In this document: positions 54,853-64,000 of the stretch, piece by piece
Layout: each line of letters starts with the position of its first letter
Position numbering within the stretch: position 1 is the first letter of the stretch
Source of the DNA: Ctenosaura bakeri
Taxonomy: Eukaryota > Chordata > Lepidosauria > Squamata > Iguanidae
Direction of reading: 5' to 3'
Length of the DNA: 64,000 nucleotides
Assembly: GCA_948474755.1 (NCBI GenBank)
Contig: CAOLHI010001302.1
Span: 186,001 to 250,000, forward strand
The notes under the pieces: generated by a model
What the model was told of the DNA's origin: nothing
The model's database searches: none
What the model saw: the letters and a program-made list of their open reading frames with translations, nothing else
Position numbers and translations under genes: made by a program

Positions 54853-57055
54853 CTTCAGTGGCAGAGGCAATGTATTTGTGTATATCAGTTGCCAGAATAG
54901 ACAAGTGGGAGTGGGTTGTAGCCCTCTTGCCCTGTTTGCGAGTTTGAACCTGGCTTATCACTGTGTCATTAGAATGCCAAATTAGAACTTGAATGTAATG
55001 AATATTTGCAAATTGGGTGACTTTGAATGAGAAATGGTTTATCTGAAATAGGTAATTGGCCTTGCTCTCAATGAAGTTGCCTACATCTGACTGAAATGAA
55101 CAAAAACCTTTGTGCCACTCCGTGACATTCTAGTGCTTTTTTTTTATATATATATAAATTTGTCATTGAAAACATGATTGGGGTCATGTTGACTGGAGAT
55201 TTGTTCAGGGTCATGATGATGGGAAAAGTCCAGATAGGATTATGTAGAAAACCCCAACACTGATGGGTTTGTGCTAATCCCTTCTCTGCTTAAGGCTCTT
55301 GGAATTTTTGATCACAATGAAAGACAAATTGTCCAGATAAGACAATCAGAGACAATTGCTTGATCTTACCCTATGGAGATCTTCCCTACTTGACCAAACA
55401 TTAAGAGATTGTCATGAGTCCCATCAATGATTTGTCACTCTGGAGTTAAAGCAATCAGCCCATTTCAGACCCCTTTGTCAAACCCATGGAAAAGTCATTA
55501 CAGCTTTGTCAACACACCCCTCCAGGGTATGAAATAGGGCATGAAAAGACTAGCTGCAGCCCCACCCAAATGTAGTAAATAAAATGTAATCCAGACTGTT
55601 GCTTCTCCATGCTACCCTCATATACTTTCTGAACCCTCCCCTGTGACTTCCTTCTTCAAAACTGGTAACTATCAGTATTTCCACCCCTAATATCTCTACA
55701 TCCAGCCTTTCTTGCCTCACTTTCTGATGGCCTTGTCTGGTTCTTAAGAGCGTCTGATTTTTTATATGTTTGTCAATTCAAATAAAATGCCTTATTTAAC
55801 TTTAACTGGAGTACTTTCTACAGTTAATACTGGTATACATAGGCAAAAATATCCTGCTGTTATCCTCCTATTGCAGGCCTTCTTTGAGCTGTAATTCCCC
55901 CAAATTCTAAGGAGATGCTGGCATTGTGAGTGGACCCCAATGTCCCCCACCTCTTAGGTAACAGCCTGTTACATTTCCTGGAACAATAACTTCCATATTA
56001 TTCTTCCATGGTTATACCAGAAAGCTGCTCTCAGGACTGAGGAGGTCTGCCCAAGGATTTCTTTACTAATGTACAAGCAAGCTTATAATGAACTCTTCTT
56101 TGACAGAACATCTTGTAAATTATTGAGGTAAATGTGACCCCTTGCCACATTTTTCCTGAAATTCTTCTCACACACTGTTCCCCTCCTGTGAATAGCACTT
56201 CCCTCTTGAAAGACCATCTGAATTTTTCAGAACAGGTTCAGTCAAAACATATCAAGGATGTAAAAAACAAAGGAAAAAGAGAGCCCAGAGAGAGAGGAAA
56301 AAAACCCTACAATGTAAAGACTGTTCTTCTCTGTGTTCACTTGTGTCCTTGCAAGAGACAACTCCAAACAAAACTTGTTCATAAAACTTCTCACTATGGT
56401 TTGTGTTGGCTAGTTCAAACTAGAGCAAGCTCATTGAATCAATTGTGAAATGATGAGTCAATGTACAGAGAAATCCTACTGGTAAGGACTAATAATGAGA
56501 CTCAAGGTTAAAACTGCATTGATTCTACAGTATTTGTAGATTCTATTTAGCTACCATGACTGACAACCAGTCTTACGTTTTTAAGTTTTTTGGGTCCAAA
56601 TGCTATTTTCAGGGCATAACTAAACATGAATACTTTTATTTTGTTATTAAAAAACAGGAAAATGTGACATTCACTAGAGAATCAATATAATTCTTTCCTC
56701 ACTCTATTCTTTTCTACTATAAATCACTCTCGCCTTCCTTACTTGCCATTATCCTTAAAATGACTGACACGTCCATCTAGGAAAACCCAGATCCAAATGT
56801 CCTTATTTTGGTTTTGCTGTTTTTCTGAGCAGCAGGATTAGGTAAAATATTCCAGATCACTTCTTATGCAGGTCTACTCTTGAGAATTGGTAGTTTAGGT
56901 CACAGGCATTTTATCCACAAGTTGTAAACTATCCAGACAAAATGCAACATAGGATCCATGCTGTGTGCCCTGCTTTTTTGCAGTTGACTCATAGCGATGG
57001 ATTTATATCCCACCATCTGGTGATATGTAAACCTGATATAAAAAATGTATGTATG
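54853..57055. other. Intergenic sequence, nothing supported
   Basis: Unassigned. The 104-codon frame at 56,134-56,448 has no recognisable domain, signal peptide or repeat, and I regard it as chance. Confidence 0.4.
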
Positions 57056-57059
57056 AATG

Positions 57060-57281
57060 TGCCTTCTGGTTGCCTTTTGCCTTATGATGACCCCATCAAT
57101 TTCATAGGGTTTTCCTAAGTAAGGAAAACTTAGAGGTGGTTCTAATAATTTCTTCCTCTGAAATACAACTTATGATATTTGGTATTGATTGGCAGTGTCC
57201 CATCCAAGTCCCAACTAGAGTTGACCTTACTCAGCTTCCAACATCAGACAGGATATGGCGCATTTAGGGTATTTAGGCCAT
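57060..57281 (-). mobile_element. 5S rRNA-derived SINE
   Basis: On the minus strand: CCTGTCTGATGTTGGAAGC, then GCTGAGTAAGGTC (A-box region, complement at 57,223-57,236), GGGACTTGGATGGGACACTGCC (C-box region, complement at 57,191-57,205 and beyond), AATCAATACC, then the non-5S body ending ATGAAATTGATGGGGTC. It preserves more of the 5S half than the copy at 40,640-40,861, including the GTCTGAT...GGAAGC stretch. Confidence 0.8.
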
Positions 57282-58733
57282 ATATAATATGAACTCAATT
57301 AAATGATGAGGAGTTTGGAGAAAACTGAGCTCAGTGAATTATGAAAGGTAGAGCTCTAATGCTAAAGTCTGTGAGCAAGGATTGACTTTAATTGTCTCCT
57401 AATATTGTCCATCATACGTGACCTTTAGTACCATAATAATTGAAATGGTGAGTTGATGTCATTCTCTCTCTCTTTCTCTCCCTCTCTCTCTCTCACACAC
57501 ATACACACACAAACACACCATTTTACTTTTCAGTGTTGAAGTAAAAGCCCAAACAGCATCAGACAGGAGGTAACTAATGGCAATGCCATACTGAAAGTTT
57601 TAATTATAATTCTATTTCACATTCATGCAGCATTTTTAAAGTCATTGGAAAGATTTTTCTTCTTCTTTTTTTTATCCCTCAGCCATAATTGTGCCTCTTT
57701 TGTCTAGAATGTTAAAGAAATTAGCATAGAGAGAGTTCAGTCAAAAAGGATTCTTAGTTTAAAAGAAAGGTTTTGATAGCTGCAAGCTTTTTTTACTTCT
57801 TTTGAACATTTTGTTCTCAGGATGCAATTTAACCAAAGGATTATTAAAGTTTGTATTTTAATTACCGGGGGTTTTCCTAGGTGTATACATAGATTCATTA
57901 GCATTAAGTTTATATAACACACATATACATACATTCACACACACTGTATAAAGCTGGATGACTCCCACCAGTGTTCCTGAAATTATGATTCTCCTGTGTG
58001 ATCATTCAGAAAGGAAATAGAACTGAGTGTCTCAACATGTACTGATACAAACATCAATCCCAAATGCTCACTTGTAGTGGAGAAAAAGATACTGTTAACA
58101 AGCGATAAGCACTCAGACTCTTGTAATTCTGTTCTTACATTGAGAAATCAGCATCTATATTGTATTACGTTGGTAGCACTGAAACCTCTGACATTAGGGT
58201 AAAAATATATGGCCATGTAACTATATATTGAAGAGTTTATCCATTTTTAATACATTTTCAGAGCACTGATATTACTTATGCCTGTGACTAGCACTGCCAT
58301 ATCTTTCATCAGTTTCATATAACTATGTGCCATCTAAGGGCAGTTCCCCCTCTCTGCTTCCTGATCATTCAGTTCTTAAGTCTACAGAAAAAGGTAATGA
58401 TAAACCAGGTAGTTTGTATAGGCTGGGCACAATAAGAGGTTAATGTGGGATTATCTCTACTGCAATTTCAAGTAGGGCTGTGCATGGCCCCTGGATTTTA
58501 TTTGGGAGATCAATTTGATAATCAAGATTGGTGGTCAGTTTGGTCTGAACCACTCAATAAATATGATCCAGTATGGACCCTATATGATTCAAGTGAGATC
58601 CCAAACCAAAATGGAGATTGGAAAATCTTCACCAGTGATTTTGGACTGGTAAAACAAAATCACTGTGACTACTACTCTTTTGTTTAGTTCCTCCCCACAC
58701 ACACACACATACACCTGTATAATCTTTAGAGAC
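57282..58733. other. Intergenic sequence with (CT)n/(CA)n tract
   Basis: A compound CT then CACA microsatellite lies at 57,462-57,520. The rest is unassigned. Confidence 0.4.
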
Positions 58734-58736
58734 ATG

Positions 58737-59191
58737 GGCCATTTCCACACAGGGTGAGGGAATTGCCCCATGCCAGTACTTACTGGATCTTTGGGCTCCA
58801 CGCTTGGGTCCAGGCTGTTCCAGAGCAGTGCGTGGCCACCGCTCCGCACTGCTCTAGAGATGAAAATGGCAGCTTCTGGTTGGTGGAGGCTCTCCACCAT
58901 CTGCTGAAGCTCGCCAGCCTAAAGCCCGCCCCCGGCAGATCGCAGGCTTGCATTGGTGCAAGCCTGCAAATCTGCACCGGAGCGCAGGAACGGAGTGGCG
59001 TGCTCCGTGCTTTTGAAAGACCTCTTTCAAGCAGTCTTTCAAAAGCACGCTGGATGACCACTTCGGGTCATTGGGGAGTGGGCTGAGGTGTGGATCTACG
59101 TAAGTAGGTCCGACCCAGTCCACTCCCAGGTGCAGCTGTCCTCTCTGGAGGACGCTCTGCACCGTTTCTTTAAGTCCGTGTGGAAATGGCC
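58737..59191. mobile_element. Family C TIR element with perfect internal hairpins
   Basis: GGCCATTTCCACAC at each end in inverted orientation, flanked by ATG at 58,734-58,736 and 59,192-59,194 (3-base duplication). The 455-base GC-rich interior has a perfect 11-base stem (58,942-58,952 with 58,957-58,967, loop of 4) and a perfect 15-base stem (59,006-59,020 with 59,035-59,049, loop of 14). Overlapping open frames on both strands are due to the composition. It shares termini but no obvious interior with families A and B or the CpG-rich family. Confidence 0.8.
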
Positions 59192-59194
59192 ATG

Positions 59195-62100
59195 GTCAGT
59201 GTGAAAGAGTGTATTAACTGAGACAAATTTCCTACACATTTCTTGTTTCCTTCCTTGCTTTTTCTAAGGCATATTTTTTTAAAAAAGTTTTGACTTCTCA
59301 TTCTGAGCAATTCATGCAGGTTTTGTCATGTTACAATTCCTATGGAATTTGAGCATCTTTCCAGAGCACTGAGAACAGGGTTGGTACAAATCATGGCCTG
59401 TTGACTGCATGCAGCCTCAAGCTCGATTTATACAACCATTCTTAACAACACCATCAAATCCTATGGTGGAAAAAAAAAATCCAAAAAATATGTAAAACTA
59501 TTGCAAAAGTGTGGTTAGGAGTGGTTTGCCTCTCACTATCCCCAAACCCTGAAAAGGAGGAAAGAAAGAAAGGAAGAGAAGGAAGAGCTCTAAAATGACC
59601 AATTTGTGGTCAAAACTGGGAGGAAAATATTATGTGACATTATTTCCACTTGCCTAGATGTGTCTGTGGAGCTTACCTGGGGATTGGAGACTTACCCTCA
59701 ATGCAGTTGCCTGCCCTCATATCTTCAATATCTGTAACTGAAAAATACAAAAGAAGAGCAACAGCAGTGGGGAAAAAGGCAGACAGACATTCAGTAGTAA
59801 TATGGACAGAAGTGGGAAAGTAGATGGACAGATTGGGAAGCAGAGCAGCAATTTTCAGATGCTTTTCACTTCTTCGGTCAGGTTGGTAACCATATAAGCA
59901 GCAGTCAGCTAAGTCTCCTAACATTTTTCTCCTAGATAATTATGTTAATAATTGCTCTAATGAAATATCAATTTATTTAAAGATAAGTTATTTTTGTTTT
60001 ATTCTACTGACAACTCAAATAGGGAGATTCAATGGCACAGCACAAGAAAGAAAGGAGGTGACAGAAGGATGCTTTGCTAGCAGTTAATCTGGTGAGACAT
60101 CTCTGATGATGACCTTTAAGTTATTTGGTGACCTGGGCTGGCAGAGGAGGTGTTAATATTTTGGCTCCATCATTTCCCCACCCCATCCTAAGTTGCCTAC
60201 ATTTCTGGGAACAACGAGATATCAAATAACACCAGGTGTTTTAGCACTCTTCCTCCTTCCTATACTATGCATCTGGACACTTCTGCTAGGACTTTTCTGA
60301 TTCTGCCCTGAACAATTCTACTTAATGTTGTCAGTAGATTAGTTGCCTATATTGAAAGTAGTATTTGATCCATTTGCACCTCAAAAACTTTGTATTTTCT
60401 GTGGTGGCTCAGAAAGTATTAATTCCTCCTAGGGAGAATAACTCAATTCTAAAAAATTTAAAAGTAGTCTAAGTAAAATCAAATTAATCTAACTGGGTGC
60501 AAGTTTGAGGATGAACTAAATAGTCAAATAAACAAACAAATGCAAACATACAGACCATAAACTGAAGCTTAGGTTCTGAATCTGACACAGTGATATACCT
60601 AGGGAAGTCAAGGGGATCAGAAAGACATCATAATCCAGTCTGTTTCTTGATTGCTCTGCTCTACTGCTTCATTACATACCATATTTTTTCATCTACCAAA
60701 AAGGTGGGGACCTTGACCAATAGTGCCAGCATCTACTTAGAAATTGGGGGAATTATAGATCAAAAGAGGCCTTAGAGAGGAGGGTAACAGAAGAATCTTT
60801 TCACCTGTGTATATCAGGTAACTGTAGGACTTCAGTTAAAGATTTAAACAGGATATTTTGATTGGAAATCAGCAGACACACACACAAGAAATCAATTCTA
60901 TTGAACCATAGAAGGCTAGAGAAGGAAGAAGTGAGAAAGAGTGGATATAGAGAGATTTTGGGTGTAGAGGATGATATTTACTGCTTCAGAAGAAGGTTGA
61001 AGCAGAGCGCTCTGGCCACAGGCTGAAGGTAACAAGGAGCATGGGGATCTGGGGTCAAACATGAAGAGTAACATGCTAATGTGGGTCCAAAATACTATGG
61101 ATTGTTGGGGTTGGAGCTAGGGTTTAAGTGCTCTTTTTCCTACCCTGAAGGTGTGAGTATTAATGACTCTTTGGCAGAGTAAACAAAAGGGGTCTAGAAT
61201 GGAGTGATTGTTTTACTTTGGGTGACAAAATATTGATAAGAGTCTTGATAGTCTCTTAATGTCTTGGCTAACATGAATGGGAAAGGTGTCTGTAGATAAT
61301 GAGCACAGCAAGGGTGCTTGTCTGCCATCCCTGGGCTGCTTCATTTACTATTGTATTCAGGTGTCAGGTCATTGATAGGATTACTGGAAGTCTATTAAAT
61401 CTGGGCTTTCCCACCTAACTCTTCTTGACCTTATCACCTGGTCACGCTGACCTAGCCCAGACATACAGCCAGTGTCCTGCTTACTGGATGCTTCCTAGCC
61501 ATAAGTGCCCAGTATTCATATGAAAATGATATTTCATGCCAATGTTGCTATCCTGAAGGATGGGATATGTAAGGAGTGGTAACACATCTCAACTTTTTCC
61601 TTCACACTACTTTCATCAAATATTTATCCTCCTTTTTTTTTCTATGCACCTCTATCAGCAATGCATACTCTCAGTTATTTACTCTCAACTAGATATATTT
61701 GTTTGGGGTGAATCCTTGCCACATGCAAGAGCCACGCCTCTTCACTGATCCACCTGCCACTTCTGTGTCATTCACGTATCCACATCTTTGTCACTCTACC
61801 CTTCCTGTATGTATGCAGGTAACAGTTACTTTTCATATACTGTGTTTTTTTGAGTAATGCCACCATGATGCCATGTTACTGTGGCAGGAAAGAATTTTTT
61901 TAAATTTTTAAAAAAGGCCTCACATTTTCAAAGAAACACTCTACCTTGCACCAAAGTTTGGTTTGGGTCTGTACATTCATAAACTGAGATTTAGAGTTAG
62001 TACCCATTATGCAGTCAGCTACTTCACTGGTGGTGATCTAATGATTCCTATTAGCAGACTGGAAATCATGTTGAGTAAATGTAAAAAGAAGGAGGAACTG

Positions 62101-63757
62101 GGGAAGAAGTGAGGAAAGAGAGAAACCCTTACATCTATTACTACCAAAAGAACACCTGAAACAGCATGGTCATGATGGAAGCAGATTCAAGTTGAATTTC
62201 AAAGCATTCTTGAGTAATCACAGGACTATAAGGTAGTTTAAATTTCAAGTGCTGGTTGTGATGGGAATGAAATATGGATCAATTACAAGAAGGCATGTGT
62301 CATGTCAATCAGAAAGCATGAGCTTTCTGATTGAGCCATCCTTACCAAAATTGTCCAGCCTGGATTCCTCTATTGTTCCAGCTATTTTCCATGGCATTCC
62401 ACAAAAATGGAGCTCAATGCTGCATGGTTGACTGCTACTGTTACAGCTGTTACTAAGCAAAGAGTGAAGAAAACCAGGGAGGAAAATGGCTGGCAAATAG
62501 TTATGAAAATAAAAAGAAGTTTTCACATAGACTTTTTTAAAAAAAAATACAGACTGATGTGGAAGTGTAATGAAGTAAATTTAACAAATGAAAAATTAAA
62601 AAAGAGAGACAGGGAGGAAATGGATAGGTTTGTCCATCTCTATGCAGTATCTTCCCATCATCCCAGCTGGAAGGAGGAGCATCACTATTGAAAATCAATA
62701 GTTAATATCTCCAATGTGACCTTAGACATCTGGCTTTGCTGCAGCTACATGGGAGAAAATGCTACAGTATCTTCTACTTTGAAAGTTACTTGAAAATATC
62801 TGTTTGGTTCCTAGCCTCTGTCTCTACAATATTATAAGCACATATGGCCAATTATCTGAGACACATGGTGTGGACTACAGTATTTTATTCATCCAGTAAC
62901 TCTATGTCCCAGAGATACTGCATACCTGAACCTTTTCTGAGCATTATTTCTATCATAAAATTTCAAAGGATTTCTTTTTACCAAGTATATTGAAGTAATA
63001 CTAAGCAATAAAACACATTTGTTATATATTTGCCATGTGTCTCCATTCACCTTTTTATATGATTGTACTTATCACATTTTCCATTTACTTTAAAGTAAAC
63101 CTTAGACCTAATACAGGTGTTAAGAACCCCAAGGGGATAATGTTTTTCAAGTGTGAACACAGAGAAATAAAATATACTACATACGAATGTTTCTTTTTGC
63201 AGAGTGCATTTATAGGTCTGACTTAAAGGAATACATTTCTTTCAGATATCATTATGACCACCATTCTGTGCTTCAGAATTTTGTAGCTGAAAGCCAGCAT
63301 ACCAGAAAAAGGGGAAATGGTCTTACCATTTCTTTCAAAAGAAATCAAATTGAATTGTACCTGAAACCTTAAAAAAATGATGTGAGAAAGGGGTCACTTT
63401 TCTATGCATAGATTTAGAATGAACATTCCACCTCTTTGTTCTGGTTAGCATAGAAATGTTAGGTTTTAGCCACTGTTTGAAAGTATTCAAGTACAGATAA
63501 CTTGTAGGCCTTTTATAATTACTTCATTTTCTAAAAATGAAGGAAATATTATTTAATAACACTTTTAACTTAACTAGGGATTATTTTATTATTTTTGAGG
63601 TGTAATTGTAATTTGATGTTATTTTAATATAGCTATGAAGGCGTGCCCTCATTGTGTGGTGGTGAAGGGATATCACTTGGTTTAACTACTGACTAGTGCT
63701 ATTCTCTTGCCCTGTTGTGACTATTGAAGGGACAATGAATGGATATGAGAAGACTAC
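59195..63757. other. Intergenic sequence, nothing firmly supported
   Basis: The part near 59,380-59,470 (GTTGACTGCATGCAGCCTC) resembles an old hAT-type repeat, but the boundaries are unclear. Elsewhere there are no recognisable repeats, RNAs or exons. Confidence 0.4.
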
Positions 63758-64000
63758 AGCCCTTTCTGCACCTTACTTGGTGCCGCAGGTGTTGCACAGG
63801 GATCATGGGAAAAGCCTTGTCTGGGAGGCACTCACATCCCTTCCACTTCCTCTCTGCACCAGCTCCGTGCTGGCTGGAAGGAAGTGTGAGCGCTCTGCCT
63901 CTTCCTTCCGCAGTGCAGCTGGGTACTTTCCCAGGCTGCACTGGGGGAGAATGTGTGATGGCCACGCCTCTGGAACCTCCCCATGCAAGGTAAGTGTGTG
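63758..64000. mobile_element. CpG-rich TIR element, copy 5 (cut by window end)
   Basis: Starts AGCCCTTTCTGCACC, followed by family landmarks CTTCCTTCCGCAGTGCAG and, at the window edge, CAAGGTAAGTGTGTG. The right part lies beyond the window. The short open frames over it are not genes. Confidence 0.7.

Noticed and set aside
56134..56448. 104-codon frame with basic segment
   Set aside because: No domain or homologue recognised, no Kozak or splice context; a frame of this length is expected by chance in 64 kb.
57060..57281. Genuine 5S rRNA gene
   Set aside because: Only part of the 5S sequence is present, it is diverged, and it is fused to a SINE body also found at 40,640-40,861.

Overview
This window looks like ordinary euchromatic, gene-poor sequence from a squamate reptile, most likely a lizard. 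I infer this from the mix of repeats, which I recognise by eye and have not searched against any database. They are CORE/MIR-type tRNA SINEs ending in CA-rich tails, SINEs derived from 5S rRNA, CR1-group and L2-group LINE 3' ends, an L1 LINE, hAT, mariner and Helitron DNA elements, a tyrosine-recombinase retroelement, and many miniature inverted-repeat elements. I could not support any host protein-coding exon, tRNA, rRNA or structured ncRNA gene. The open reading frames present are short and mostly lie in repeats or low-complexity DNA.

Layout. Bases 1-10,200 hold a nested hAT element (1,485-2,643), several elements with terminal inverted repeats, including a cluster at 4,740-5,603, SINEs, a candidate LTR (7,883-8,495) and a CpG-rich element (9,537-10,155). 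Bases 10,200-17,500 are mostly unassigned AT-rich DNA. Bases 17,529-20,700 hold an inverted-repeat MITE, a plus-strand L1 scrap and a 5'-truncated minus-strand L1. Bases 22,600-27,800 contain purine/pyrimidine microsatellites, a CR1-like fragment and two mariner-type elements whose interiors are minisatellites. Bases 29,262-30,385 are a transposon inside a transposon. Bases 36,078-37,470 are the remains of a tyrosine recombinase + SGNH hydrolase retroelement split by a CpG-rich MITE. They are followed by a candidate LTR and a 520-base pyrimidine tract. Bases 39,134-39,727 are a MITE interrupted by a small Helitron that carries a piece of the same MITE family. Bases 49,189-50,830 are an L2-like LINE broken by a retroviral-type LTR. 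Bases 53,330-54,440 are a LINE end broken by a hAT element full of ACTTGA-type repeats. The final 240 bases are a further copy of the CpG-rich MITE, cut by the window edge.

The recurring theme is a group of elements that share a terminal inverted repeat close to GGCCMTTTYYRCAC. Several intact copies are flanked by matching 3-base target duplications of varied sequence (TGA, GTA, AAG, ATA, ATG). At least four structurally different interiors use these ends: a near-palindromic element of about 200 bases, a CpG-rich element of about 420-620 bases, an element of about 530-700 bases, and a multi-hairpin element of about 455 bases. This suggests that one transposase cross-mobilised all of them; no transposase gene is visible here. 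I found no convincing novel defence, regulatory or metabolic system. The observations worth following up concern transposon structure and nesting.
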